DNA of 64,000 bases from Hirundichthys speculiger (taxonomy: Eukaryota; Chordata; Actinopteri; Beloniformes; Exocoetidae): the NCBI GenBank assembly GCA_018398805.1, contig JAGFBZ010001537.1, positions 124,001 to 188,000 on the forward strand, written 5' to 3'. The translations under genes and the position numbers were made by a program. Under the pieces are notes generated by a model. It searched no databases, had not been told where the DNA came from, and saw only the letters and a list, made by a program, of their open reading frames with translations. Of the stretch, positions 38,415 through 50,647 are shown in pieces. Numbering within the stretch: position 1 is the stretch's first letter; the number at the start of each line of letters is the position of its first letter.

Positions 38415-41400
38415 GACGCTAGAGGCCTAGAGGCCGCGGTCCCTCTACCGACCGCTAGAGGGCTAGAGGCCGCGGTCCCTCTACTGACCGCTAGAGGCCT
38501 AAAGGCCGCGGTCCCTTTACCGACCACTAGAGGCCTAGAGGAACAGTCCCGCTACCGACCGCTAGAGGCCAGAGGCCGCGGTCCCTCTACCGACCGCTAG
38601 AGGCCAGAGGCCGCGGTCCCTCTACCAACCGCTAGAGGGCTAGAGGCCGCGGTCCCTCTACCGACCGCTAGAGGCCAGAGGCCGCGGTCCCCCTACCGAC
38701 AGCTAGAGGCCGCGGTCCCTCTACCGACCGCTAGAGGCCACGGTCCCTCTACCGACCACTAGAGGCCTAGAGGCCGCGGTCCCTCTACCGACCGCTAGAG
38801 GCCGCGGTCCCTCTACCGACCACTAGAGGCCAGAGGCCGCGGTCCCTCTACCGACCGCTAGAGGCCGCGGTCCCTCTACCGACCGCTAGAGGCCACGGTC
38901 CCTCTACCGACCGCTAGAGGCCTAGAGGCCGCGGTCCCTCTACCGACCGCTAGAGGCCAGAGGCCGCGGTCCCTCTACCGACCGCTAGAGGCCGCGGCCC
39001 CTCTACCGACCGCTAGAGGCCTAGAGGAACAGTCCCGCTACCGACCGCTAGAGGCCTAGAGGAACAGTCCCGCTACCGACCGCTAGAGGCCTAGAGGCCG
39101 CGGTCCCTCTACCGACCGCTAGAGGCCTAGAGGCCGCGGTCCCTCTACCGACCGCTAGAGGCCAGAGGCTGCGGTCCCTCTACCGACCGCTAGAGGCCAG
39201 AGGCCGCGGTCCCTCTACCGACCACTAGAGGCCGCGGTCCCTCTACCGACCGCTAGAGGCCGCGGCCCCTCTACCGACCGCTAGAGGCCTAGAGGAACAG
39301 TCCCGCTACCGACCGCTACAGGCCTAGAGGAACAGTCCTGCTACCGACCGCTAGAGGCCTGGAGGAACAGTCCCGTTACTGACCGCTACAGGCCTAGAGG
39401 AACAGTCCCGCTACCGACCGCTAGAGGCATAGAGGCTGCAATCCCGCTGCCGACTGCTAGAGGCCTAGAGGAACAGTCCCACTACCGACCGCTAGAGGCA
39501 TAGAGGCTGCAATCCCGCTGCCGACCGCTAGAGGCCTAGAGGAACAGTCCCGCTACCGACCGCTAGAGGCATAGAGACTGCAATCCCGCTACCGACCGCT
39601 ATAGGCCTAGAGGTACAGTCCCGCTACCGACCGCTAGAGGCCTAGAGGTACAGTCCTGCTACCGACAGCTAGAGGCCTAGAGTAACAGTCCTGCTACCAA
39701 CCGCTAGAGGCTTAAAGGAAAAGTCCCGCTACCGACCGCTAGAGGCCTAGAGGAACAGTCCTGCTACCGACCGCTAGAGGCCTAGAGGAACAGTCCCGTT
39801 ACCGACCACTAGAGGCATAGAGGAACAGTCCCGTTACCGACCACTACAGGCCTAGAGTAACAGTCCTGCTACCAACCGCTAGAGGCCTAGAGGAACAGTC
39901 CTGCTACCAACCACTAGAGGCAGAGGTTGCAATCCCTCTACCGACCGCTAGAGGCCTAGAGGAACAGTCCTGCTACCGACCGCTAGAGGCCTAGAGGAAC
40001 AGTCCTGTTACCGACCACTAGAGGCATAGAGGAACAGTCCCGTTACCGACCGCTAGAGGCCTAGAGTAACAGTCCTGCTACCAACCGCTAGAGGCCTAGA
40101 GGAACAGTCCTGCTACCAACCACTAGAGGCAGAGGTTGCAATCCCTCTACCGACCGCTAGAGGCCTAGAGGAACAGTCCCGCTACCGACCGCTAGAGGCC
40201 TAGAGTAACAGTCCTGCTACCAACCGCTAGAGGCCTAGAGGAACAGTCCTGCTACCAACCACTAGAGGCAGAGGCTGCAATCCCTCTACCGACAGCTAGA
40301 GGCCTAGAGGAACAGTCCCGCTACCGACCACTAGAGGCCTAGAGGAACAGTCCTCTACCGACCACTAGAGGCCGCGGTCCCTCTACCGACCGCTAGAGGC
40401 CGCGGTCCCTCTACCGACCGCTAGAGGCCAGAGGCCGCGGTCCCTCTACCGACCACTAGAGGCCGCGGTCCCTCTACCGACCGCTAGAGGCCGCGGTCCC
40501 TCTACCGACCGCTAGAGGCCGCGGCCCCTCTACCGACCGCTAGAGGCCTAGAGGAACAGTCCCGCTACCAACCGCTACAGGCCTAGAGGAACAGTCCTGC
40601 TACCGACCGCTAGAGGCCTAGAGGAACAGTCCCGTTACTGACCGCTACAGGCCTAGAGGAACAGTCCCGCTACCGACCGCTAGAGGCATAGAGGCTGCAA
40701 TCCTGCTGCCGACCGCTAGAGGCCTAGAGGAAGAGTCCCGCTACCGACCGCTAGAGGCATAGAGGCTGCAATCCCGCTACCGACCGCCAGAGGCCTAGAG
40801 GTACAGTCCCGCTACCGACCGCTAGAGGCCTAGAGTAACAGTCCTGCTACCAACCGCTAGAGGCTTAAAGGAAAAGTCCCGCTACCGACCGCTAGAGGCC
40901 TAGAGGAACAGTCCTGCTACCGACCGCTAGAGGCCTAGAGGAACAGTCCCGTTACCGACCACTAGAGGCATAGAGGAACAGTCCCGTTACCGACCACTAC
41001 AGGCCTAGAGTAACAGTCCTGCTACCAACCGCTAGAGGCCTAGAGGAACAGTCCTGCTACCAACCACTAGAGGCAGAGGTTGCAATCCCTCTACCGACCG
41101 CTAGAGGCCTAGAGGAACAGTCCCGCTACCGACCGCTAGAGGCCTAGAGTAACAGTCCTGCTACCAACCGCTAGAGGCCTAGAGGAACAGTCCTGCTACC
41201 AACCACTAGAGGCAGAGGCTGCAATCCCTCTACCGACAGCTAGAGGCCTAGAGGAACAGTCCCGCTACCGACCACTAGAGGCCTAGAGGAACAGTCCTGC
41301 TACCGACCGCTAGAGGCCTAGAGGAACAGTCCCGCTACCGACCGCTACATGCCTAGAGGAACAGTCCTGCTACCAACCGCTATAGGCCTAGAGGAACAGT

Positions 41401-42817
41401 CCCGTTACCAACCGCTAGAGGCCTAGAGGAACAGTCCCGCTACTGACCGCTACATGCCTAGAGGAACAGTCCTGCTACCAACCGCTAGAGGCCTAGAGGA
41501 ACAGTCCTGCTACCAACCACTAGAGGCAGAGGTTGCAATCCCTCTACCGACCGCTAGAGGCCTAGAGGAACAGTCCTGCTACCGACCGCTAGAGGCCTAG
41601 AGGAACAGTCCCGTTACCGACCACTAGAGGCATAGAGGAACAGTCCTGCTACCAACCGCTAGAGGCCTAGAGGAACAGTCCTGCTACCAACCACTAGAGG
41701 CAGAGGTTGCAATCCCTCTACCGACCGCTAGAGGCCTAGAGGAACAGTCCCGCTACCGACCGCTAGAGGCCTAGAGTAACAGTCCTGCTACCAACCGCTA
41801 GAGGCCTAGAGGAACAGTCCCGCTACCAACCGCTACATGCCTAGAGGAACAGTCCTGCTACCAACCGCTATAGGCCTAGAGGAACAGTCCCGTTACCAAC
41901 CGCTAGAGGCCTAGAGGAACAGTCCCGCTACTGACCGCTACATGCCTAGAGGAACAGTCCTGCTACCAACCGCTAGAGGCCTAGAGGAACAGTCCTGCTA
42001 CCAACCACTAGAGGCAGAGGTTGCAATCCCTCTACCGACCGCTAGAGGCCTAGAGGAACAGTCCTGCTACCGACCGCTAGAGGCCTAGAGGAACAGTCCC
42101 GTTACCGACCACTAGAGGCATAGAGGAACAGTCCTGCTACCAACCGCTAGAGGCCTAGAGGAACAGTCCTGCTACCAACCACTAGAGGCAGAGGTTGCAA
42201 TCCCTCTACCGACCGCTAGAGGCCTAGAGGAACAGTCCCGCTACCGACCGCTAGAGGCCTAGAGTAACAGTCCTGCTACCAACCGCTAGAGGCCTAGAGG
42301 AACAGTCCTGCTACCAACCACTAGAGGCAGAGGCTGCAATCCCTCTACCAACCGCTAGAGGCCTAGAGGAACAGTCCCGCTACCGACCACTAGAGGCCTA
42401 GAGGAACAGTCCTGCTACCGACCGCTAGAGGCCTAGAGGAACAGTCCTGCTACCGACCGCTACATGCCTAGAGGAACAGTCCTGCTACCAACCGCTAGAG
42501 GCCTAGAGGAACAGTCCCGTTACCAACCGCTAGAGGCCTAGAGGAACAGTCCTGCTACCGACCGCTACATGCCTAGAGGAACAGTCCTGCTACCAACCGC
42601 TAGAGGCCTAGAGGAACAGTCCCGTTACCAACCGCTACATGCCTAGAGGAACAGTCCTGCTACCAACCGCTAGAGGCCTAGAGGAACAGTCCTGCTACCG
42701 ACCGCTACATGCCTAGAGGAACAGTCCTGCTACCAACCGCTAGAGGCCTAGAGGAACAGTCCCGCTACCGACCGCTAGAGGCCTAGAGGAACAGTCCTGC
42801 TACCGACCGCTAGAGGC
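38415..42817 (+). repeat. Diverged 28-37-bp hairpin minisatellite, array D (4.4 kb)
   Basis: The units keep CTACCGACCGCTAGAGG but add CCTAGAGG and replace the linker with CCGCGGTCC or AACAGTCC. The left part is mostly the CCGCGG type and the right part mostly the AACAGTCCCG/TGCTACC type. Internal segmental duplications are clear: a block near 39,290 reappears about 1.26 kb later near 40,550, and one near 41,340 reappears about 490 bp later. Same founder as arrays A-C, E and F. Confidence 0.93.
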
Positions 42818-43570
42818 ACAGTACATAAATGTGTGCTGGAGGGTAACAGCATCCAACACTTCAGTCAAGATTAAGCCAACATTGGTTTGCATCAAAGGTT
42901 AGCATGAGCTAAGCTAAGCTAAAGTAGCCAGCCTGAAGTAAAAGAGCTCAGGTGGGCGTGATCTAACTGCTCAGGTGGGCGTGTTCTAACTGCCTTCCAG
43001 GGTTAATAGTTTCTGCTTGTTAGAGGAAGAACAGACTTCAGAAACCTGTGGGTGATGTCACAGGTTGGTCCAGTTCTACGGTCTACGGGTCAGAACTTCA
43101 TCCTGGAAACGTCTTCAAGATCCAAGAAAACAAGTCCAGAGGGGACGTGAGAGACGAGAGAAGGAGGGATAAGAGAGAAGGATGAAGAAGGAAAAAGAAG
43201 GGAAGATCTAACAGAGGACTCTACAGGTGAGCTCTTGCTGGTCCAGGTGAGCAGAAACCGAATAAACAACACAGAGACCAACAGCAGTTTGGGTTATTTA
43301 TCAAGTGCTATTTACAACAGTAGTTCAACATTAGTGTCCTAACAACCGTCCAGATGGCCGCTCCCTCAGTCCGAACCACCGCTGCTCTCACCGGCGACAT
43401 CTGGTGGCAGTGCTGGGAAAATCACCTGTATGACTGGAAGGGTACGGCAAGCCATGGCGGCCACAAAACATGATTTTAAGACTTTGTTTTTTTCTTGCAT
43501 GTATTGCGACGATCGTTGATGGAGGGTTTTTCTTTCCTTTATTCAGTTTGGGTCATTTGTGACCTGATGA
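42818..43570. other. Spacer, no gene recognised
   Basis: A near-CTCF word (CCACCAGATGTCG, minus strand) lies near 43,400. TACGGCAAGCCA at 43,443 is also found at 14,079. No exon supported. Confidence 0.35.
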
Positions 43571-43678
43571 ACACGTGTCCAGATGCACACGTGTCCAGGT
43601 GAACATGTGTCCAGATGCACACGTGTCCAGGTGAACGCGTGTCCAGGTGAACGCGTGTCCAGGTGAACGCGTGTCCAT
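43571..43678. repeat. 18-bp tandem repeat, 6 copies
   Basis: The unit is CACGTGTCCAGGTGAACG with AGATGCACA variants. It explains the minus-strand HLDTCASGH-type frame. Confidence 0.9.
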
Positions 43679-43890
43679 GTTTAACTGGACCACCAGCTCT
43701 GATGGCGCCTGGACTGGGGGCGGAGCTTCAGAGGGGGAGGAGCTGCCATCTGCAGGTTCAACCATTCAGATAAATCCGTCTGGATGAAGAAGAGCAGCAA
43801 AGTATAAAGAGAACAAAGTCACAGTTAAAAGGTTCAGTGAACACACTCAACATTTCACCTGGCAGGTGTGTGTGCGGCACTTTGATAGTG

Positions 43891-43939
43891 TTGGGGGGGC
43901 AGTGAGGGGGGGGGGGGGGGGTGGGGGGGCGGTGGGGGG
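43891..43939. repeat. G-run cluster
   Basis: Several G-tracts of 5-17 nt in about 50 bp, a candidate G-quadruplex. Confidence 0.85.
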
Positions 43940-44052
43940 ACCTACAGGGTTCATGGAGGACTGGAGCCGTTCTGGTCTGATACCTGCTCAGGTGTCTCGA
44001 TGCTACATGAAGATATGGTAGTTACTGGTGGGAGGTTCTCTAATCGCACTTG

Positions 44053-44702
44053 AGGATGAGGAGACGGGAGGAGACGGGAGGAGACTGGAGGAGGTGGGAG
44101 GAGACTGGAGGAAGTGGGAGGGGACTGGAGGAGGTGGGAGATGACGGGAGATGGAAGGAGGGAGGAGATGGGAGGAGAGTGGAGGAGACTGCAGAAGACT
44201 GGAGGAGGTGGGAGGAGATGGGAGGAGGTGGGAGGAGACGGGAGTAGACGGGAGGAGGTGGGAGGAGATGGGACGAGGTGGGAGGAGACGGGAGGAGACG
44301 GGAGGAGATGGGGGGAGACGGGAGGAGGCGGGAGGAGACGGGAGGAGGTGGGAGGAGGTGGGAGGAGACTGGAGGAGGTGGGAGGAGACGGGAGGAGGTG
44401 GGAGGAGACTGGAGAAGACTGGAGGATGTGGGAGGAGACGGGAGGAGGTGGGAGAAGACTGGAGGTGGGAGGAGACTGGAGGTGGGAGGAGACAGGGAGG
44501 AGTGGAGGGAGGTGGGGGAGGAGGAGGATTTGGGAGGAGACTGGAGGAGGTGGGAGGAGGAGGAGGAGGTGGGAGGAGACGGGAGGAGGTGGGGAGGGAG
44601 GAGAAGGGAGGGGGGAGGAGACGGGAGGGGATGGAGACAGAGTGGGAGGAGAGGAGGATGGGAGGAGGAGGGGGGGGGAGGTGGAGGAGGTGGGAGGAGA
44701 TG
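44053..44702 (+). repeat. Polypurine GGGAGGAGACGGGAGGAGGT repeat, 650 bp
   Basis: An imperfect 9/10-bp purine repeat on the plus strand with nearly no C or T except in ACT/ACG/GTG positions. Three open plus-strand frames (RRWEETGG type) are translations of it. Strand asymmetry makes G-quadruplex or triplex folding plausible. Confidence 0.93.
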
Positions 44703-44891
44703 CAGCCGTGCGGATGTCGGCAGGGTCTCTCTCCGTTTTTGTTTTTTTGGCGTTTTTCTGGAAATCTACGAGACTAAAAACAAAGACCAGGAGCGAGTCG
44801 CCCTCAACGAAGACCAGCTCAGGATGGAGAACGGTGACCGACGGGGAAACCTCCAGTTTTTAAAAACAAGTTTAACCTTCCAGCTGGACGT

Positions 44892-44911
44892 GCAGTTCCT
44901 CTACCGACCAC
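44892..44911 (+). repeat. Solo copy of the 28-bp hairpin-family unit
   Basis: GCAGTTCCTCTACCGACCAC is followed by unrelated CTGGGGTC. It begins at the same phase as the arrays and lacks the TAGAGG half of the stem. Confidence 0.7.
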
Positions 44912-45321
44912 CTGGGGTCTGGTCCAACAGCGAGTCCACCTCCACCAACTTCACAGCGTCCAGAAGTCAGCAGGCTGGTAGAAGCTAACATGGTGTCCTG
45001 CGGTAACCGCGGTGAACTGGTTCTAAAACCGCCGGACTCGCCTGCTCTGGTCCAGGAGGTCCAGGAGGTCCAGGAGGTCCAGGAGGCCTCCACGGGTTCT
45101 TTACAGTCAGCATTTATTACCGTTAAAGACAGCTTCACATTCAACGTCACATTAGCGACGACCGCTAGCTCTGTTTAAAACAACGCCTGAAATATAAAGT
45201 GCTGAATAAAACTGAAAATTAAAAAAGCTGAGTTATTAAAACGCCTTCGTTTTTAAACATAAAACCTATTTTCTTCTACTTGGATGAAGCTGAGCTGCTA
45301 GCTTCAGCCACGTGGAGCGTA

Positions 45322-45464
45322 GCCTGAACCGCTGGGCCCCAGAGTGGTGGGCGGGAACCGGACCGCTGGGCCCCAGAGTGGTGGGCGGGAACCGGACCGC
45401 TGGGCCCCAGAGTGGTGGGCGGGAACTGGACCGCTGGGCCCCAGAGTGGTGGGCGGGAACCAAA
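45322..45464. repeat. 34-bp tandem repeat, about 4 copies
   Basis: The unit is GAACCGGACCGCTGGGCC then CCAGAGTGGTGGGCGG. It accounts for the matching frames on both strands. Confidence 0.9.
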
Positions 45465-46140
45465 CCGCTGGTTTCTGACAGCACAGAACCAAGACGTCTG
45501 AAAGAACGTGAACGCAGCGCGGCGGAGGATTAGCCCAAGCGCTAACCCGCCATCCTGAGCTGGTCGAAGAGCCGAACCGCCGACTGGAGACACGAAAACG
45601 GGTCACTGGTTCCACTGGTTCCAGTTCAGCTCTTTAAGACACGATCACGTTGATCAGAAGGGGGCGGAGTCGGATGTTTAAAGGAACATTCTGCGACGCT
45701 GCAGCTGACGGTGGTCAGGATGTAGCGGATTAACCTGAGAGAGGAGAGGCGGAGCAAACGGGCCAAGTTCACCTGACAGGTGAGAGGACAGGTGTTCTCA
45801 CAGCTCCGTCACACGTACAGGTACGAAACCAGCCGGCGACTCCTTCCAGCTCTGGTTCGTTTCTGAAGCACAGGTGGGTTATCTCCATGACAACTGTCAC
45901 CGGACTGATCTCAGCGTTCACCTGGTGAGTCCAAACGTTCACCAGAACCAGCCGAGGTCATCATGTAGTTCCTGATCGTTGAAGCGGTCCAGAACTGGAG
46001 GGAGACGTGAAGAACTTCGCTCCGTTTGCTCCGTTCATGCGGTTCACGATGAAGTCGTTGCTGCTTTTTTCATTCAAACAGTGAAAAATAAAGGTTTTAA
46101 AGAGCGGAGGTGGTCTGAGCACCCAGCATCCCCGCCAGCA

Positions 46141-48347
46141 GATCCACCTGGGTCCAACTGGGTCCACCTGGGTCCAACTGGGTCCACCTGGGTCCCAACT
46201 GGGTCCAACTGGGTCCCAACTGGGTCCATCTGGGCCCCAACTGGGTCCCAACTGGGTCCATCTGGGTCCATCTGGTTCTCAATTGGGTCCATCTGGATCC
46301 CAACTGGGTCCATCTGGGTCCCAACCGGGTCCATCTGGGCCCCAACTGGGTCCATCTGGGTCCACCTGAGTCCCAATTGGGCCCATCTGGGTCCATCTGG
46401 GCCCCAACTGGGTCCATCTGGGTCCACCTGAGTCCCAATTGGGCCCATCTGGGTCCATCTGGGCCCCAACTTGGTCCATCTAGATCCATCTGGGTCGACC
46501 TGGATCCCAACTGGGTCCGTCTGGGTCCATCTGGTTCTCAATTGGGTCCATCTGGGTCCCAACTGAGTCCATCTGGATCCACCTGGGTCCCAACTGGGTC
46601 CCAACTGGGTCCATCTGGGCCCAAACTGGGTCCATTTTGGCCCAAACTGGCCCGATCTGGGCCCCAACTGGATCCATCTGGATTCACCTGGTCCACATAG
46701 GTCCATCTGGGCCTCATCTGGGTCCACCTGGGTCCCAATTGGGTCCATCTGGGTCCATCTGGGTCCCAATTGGGTCCATCTGGATCCACCTGGGTCCCAC
46801 CTGGGTCCCAACTGGGTCCATCTGGGCCCAAACTGGGTCCATCTGGATCCACCTGGTCCACATAGGGCCATCTGGGCCTCATCTGGGTCCCAACTGGGTC
46901 CATCTGGGCCCAAACTGGGTCCATCTGGATCCACCTGGTCCACATAGGGCCATCTGGGCCTCATCTGGGTCCCAATTGGGTCCATCTGGGCTCAAACTGG
47001 GTCCATCTAGATCCATCTGGGTCCATCTGGGTCCCAATTGGGTCCATCTGGGTCCATCTGGGTCCATCTGGGCCCAAACTGGGTCCATCTAGATCCATCT
47101 GGGTCCATCTGGGTCCCAATTGGGTCCATCTGGGCCCCAACTGGGTCCATCTGGGTCCACCTGAGTCCCAATTGGGCCCATCTGGGCCCCAACTGGGTCC
47201 ATCTGGATCCATCTGGGTCGACCTGGATCCCAATTGGGTCCACCTGGGTCCATCTGGGTCCCAACTGGGTCCATCTGGGCCCATACTGGGTCCATCTGGA
47301 TCCACCTGGTCCACATAGGGCCATCTGGGCCTCATCTGGGTCCCAATTGGGTCCATCTGGGCCCAAACTGGGTCCATCTAGATCCATCTGGGTCCATCTG
47401 GGTCCCAATTGGGTCCATCTGGGTCCATCTGGGTCCATCTGGGCCCAAACTGGGTCCATCTAGATCCATCTGGGTCCATCTGGGTCCCAATTGGGTCCAT
47501 CTGGGCCCCAACTGGATCCATCTGGGTCCACCTGAGTCCCAATTGGGTCCATCTGGGTCCACCTAGGCCCCAACTGGGTCCATCTGGGTCCACCTGAGTC
47601 CCAATTGGGCCCATCTGGGCCCCAACTGGGTCCATCTAGATCCATCTGGGTCGACCTGGATCCCAATTGGGTCCATCTGGGTCCACCTGAGTCCCAATTG
47701 GGCCCATCTGGGTCCATCTGGGCCCCAAATGGGTCCATCTAGATCCATCTGGGTCCCAATTGGGTCCATCTGGGTCCATCTGGGCCCCAACTGGGTCCAT
47801 CTAGATCCATCTGGGTCGACCTGGATCCCAACTGGGTCCGTCTGGGTCCATCTGGTTCTCAATTGGGTCCATCTGGGTCCCAACTGGGTCCCAACTGGGT
47901 CCATCTGGATCCACCTGGGTCCCACCTGGGTCCCAATTGGGTCCATCTGGGTCCATCTGGGCCCCAACTGGATCCATCTGGGTCCCACCTGGGTCCCAAT
48001 TGGGCCCATCTGGGTCCATCTGGGCCCCAACTGGGTCCATCTGGGTCCACCTGAGTCCCAATTGGGCCCATCTGGGTCCCAACTGGTTCCATCTAGATCC
48101 ATCTGGGTCCCAATTGGGTCCATCTGGGTCCCAACTGGGTCTGTCTGGGTCCATCTGGTTCTCAATTGGGTCCATCTGGATCCACCTGGGTCCCACCTGG
48201 GTCCACCTGGGCCCATCTGGGCCCCAACTGGGTCTGTCTGGGTCCATCTGGGTCCCAAATGGGTCCATCTGGACCCCAACTGGGTTCATCTGGGCCCCAA
48301 CTGGGTCCACCTGGGCCCCAACTGGGTCCACCTGGGCCCCAACTGGG
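46141..48347. repeat. 10/20-bp minisatellite (GGTCCATCTG / GGTCCCAACT), 2.2 kb
   Basis: Decameric units GGTCCATCTG, GGTCCACCTG, GGTCCCAATT and GGCCCCAACT combine into longer repeated blocks of roughly 100-300 bp (for example around 46,690-46,990 and 47,280-47,470). Dozens of overlapping open frames (GPSGSIWVP, DPDGPSWGP) are artefacts of a stop-free unit. Confidence 0.95.
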
Positions 48348-48425
48348 CTAAAAGGGGGCTACTGGACTACAGACTGGGCCTGAGCCTGAAATGGCGCTCA
48401 GACATGGGTTCCATATGGTTTCATA

Positions 48426-48431
48426 TTTATT
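48426..48431 (-). terminator. mb21d2: Candidate mb21d2 polyadenylation signal
   Basis: AATAAA on the minus strand, about 785 nt beyond the stop codon and the only canonical signal I found between the stop codon and the 46-48 kb repeat. Not confirmed by transcript data. Confidence 0.4.
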
Positions 48432-49214
48432 GGGCCCAGAAAGGGGAGGAGTCTGGGGACCATGAGGGACAGGAGGGACGGGCCCACATGTAGATGCTGG
48501 CTGGGATGGAAACCTCTCCTGAGGTCCGGGTCGCCTGAACCTCGTCAGGACCGCGGGAGTCATCATGAACACATGTGAAAACCGTGCAGGACCACCGTCC
48601 TCCAGTCTAGCGTCCACTCGTATGGACGTGGCAGTCAGGACGTCCGCCCGCCGTCCGCGGGGAAAAGGGAAGTGATTTTTACATTCTGTGCAAAGTTAGA
48701 CGAAAAAGTACAAATCATGGACGTCTAGTCCTCTACGCTCCGCTCAGCTTCCATCTATGTACAGTTACTTCTAAGACGTTAGTACCATCATCACCAGCAG
48801 GACTAAGACATTCCTCAGAGAGACACAAGTCCACCTGCGGACAGAACCGGGCCCGAGACAGTCCGGGACCACAGAGTCCTGTTCGATGATCCTGTTCCAG
48901 ATCTGGGGAGGAGCCAAGTCCAGAGGACTTTGAGCGGTGGCTCTGTCGCGAGGTGGACTTCTGCGTCTTCCTTCGTTTTTAAAAGCAAACCTGCGTCTAT
49001 TTAAAAGGCCTTCAGCAGGTAAAAACACCGGGCACACAGTGGGGGGGGGGGGGGGGAGTAGAAAAATAAAACGTAAACGTAAAACTGTGGCAGACGAGGA
49101 GACGATCACCTCACGTCACTCTGTGGCAGAGAAACATTAAAAAAAAGTCGAGGAAAACAAAAGTTTCAGAGGAGGCGGGGCATCGGGGGGGAGATGTGGG
49201 AGGAGCTTCCAGTC
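48432..49214 (-). other. mb21d2: Putative mb21d2 3' untranslated region
   Basis: This is the sequence between the stop codon and the AATAAA. It holds a 17-nt G-run on the plus strand near 49,040 (a C-run in the transcript). The minus-strand open frames here show no domain. Confidence 0.4.
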
Positions 49215-50479
49215 TCAGAAGAACTTGTCGTCGATGCGGAAGTGCGGCCGCGTGACGTCGTCCGGGTTGATGAAGACCGAGATGGACTTGCCGGGGTTCT
49301 CCGTGACCAGCTGCTGCAGCTTCTTGGCCAGCCGGTCGTCGGGCTGGTTGTCGCCGCCGGCGTCGGACTGCGGCGACGGCAGGCTGGTGGAGCTGCCGCG
49401 CCACTGCAGCTCCACCGTCAGCCGGTTGGCGGCCTTGGCGTGCTCGATGGTGGTGCGCAGGTGCTCGGCCGGGTCGGAGCGCACCGAGGAGAGCTTGCGG
49501 GCGTGCAGCATGGCCGTCTCGTCCGACAGGTGCTCCAGCATGTTGCACTGCGGGATGAAGTAGTTGGGGCACATCTTGTTGACCAGGCAGTGCTGGAGGT
49601 CGTCGATCAGGCCCAGCAGGAAGTGGGCGGAGAAGTCGTCCTGGGCCAGGTAGGTGGCGGGGAGGCGGTCGCAGGCCCAGAGCATGATGCTGCGCAGGTG
49701 GTAGGGGCTGACGGCTTTGGGCCGCGACAGCAGCTTGATGATGATGGCCTTGCAGGCCTGGTACGCCTGCATGAGGCTTGACGAGATGCACTTCTTCAGC
49801 TGCACCTCGCTCCGGGCGAACGACAGGCGCCACTCGTTCTCCTTGCGGCCTTTGTAGGAGCAGGCCGGGACCAGGTAGAAGCCGCTGATGACCTCCTCCT
49901 CCGTGATCTTCCCGTCCCAGAAGTGGTTCTCCATCAGCCAGCTCTGCGCGACGGCCGGCCAGCCCTTGAACGACACCACGGGGACGATGTCGTAGAGCAT
50001 CCGGCTGCTGCCGACGCCCAGGATGACGGAGATGATGGTCCCGTTGCGCTCCACCTTCTCCACCCGCGGCATCCCCCTCTGCGGCTTCTTCTGCACCTCC
50101 AGCAGCACCAGGGAGATGGACTGGTAGAACCAGTCCGCCACCAGCGTGGGAGAGAAGAAGTAGTTGACGGTCCCGTTGATGTGGTCCACGATGGTGCAGC
50201 AGTCCTTCCACTTGTTGATGGTTCCCTCGTCGAAGAGGCGGAGGCTGAGCCAGGAGTGGCCCAGCGCCGAGTGCCTCATGTCCAGGGTCACCGGCTGGTT
50301 GCGGTCGTGGAGCTTCAGCGCCGGGACCAGGAGGGTGAAGTCCATGTCGTAGTCGGTGCCGCGGGCGTAGACGCTCAGCTCGTCCAGGTCCATGTCCACC
50401 ACGCCCTCCCGGACGCCACCGGACAGCAGGAGGTACTCGTTCGCAACCGGGAGCTTCTGGTCCAACTTCTGGACCATCC
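49215..50479 (-). CDS. mb21d2: MB21D2 (Mab-21 domain containing 2), exon 2: residues 87-507 and stop
   Basis: This exon encodes most of the Mab-21/cGAS-fold nucleotidyltransferase-like domain. It starts after a clear acceptor (CCGTTTCGCAG) at base 50,479 and restores the Gly codon split with exon 1 (phase 1), giving SML-G-MVQKL. Visible features are SGGVREG (106-112), equivalent to the cGAS GS loop; the acidic pair Asp129/Asp131 in TDYDMDF; and a third acid, Asp250, in LYDIVPVV. These match the metal-binding positions of the fold by my alignment. Gln327 corresponds to human Gln311, a recurrent cancer substitution site. The C-terminus FRIDDKFF and the near-identity to human MB21D2 along the whole exon make the call secure. 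Enzymatic activity is not established for this protein. Third codon positions are strongly GC-rich compared with the surrounding intron. The TTG-started extension to 50,501 is intron sequence. Confidence 0.97.
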
Positions 50480-50647
50480 CTGCGAAACGGAGAACAGACA
50501 ACAGAATGAGGGACGGCCAAGACCCAACTGCATCACGACGAAGCTACGACATGAAGGAGGCGGTCGTCCTGACAGGTGAGGCGGTACCTGGTCTTCCCGC
50601 TGAACCTGAGATAGATGCAGAGTCAAAAGGCTTGACTGAGTCGGGAC

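Larger units (their letters stand above)
44703..46140. other. Spacer with solo hairpin unit and small repeats
   Basis: A single 28-bp-family unit lies at 44,892-44,911. GTCCAGGAG is repeated four times near 45,055. A 34-bp repeat occupies 45,322-45,464. No exon is recognised; the frames around 44,700-45,180 have no domain or splice support. Confidence 0.4.

Noticed and set aside
44114..44988. Overlapping 208-249-codon frames
   Set aside because: Translations of a polypurine repeat. The short non-repeat tails show no homology I recognise.
46074..48493. Proline/glycine/tryptophan-rich frames in the 46-48 kb region
   Set aside because: Generated by stop-free decameric repeats on both strands.
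49111..50520. 469-codon minus-strand frame and a 218-codon plus-strand frame over mb21d2 exon 2
   Set aside because: Shadows of the GC-rich exon. Only the 49,215-50,479 frame matches the Mab-21 family.
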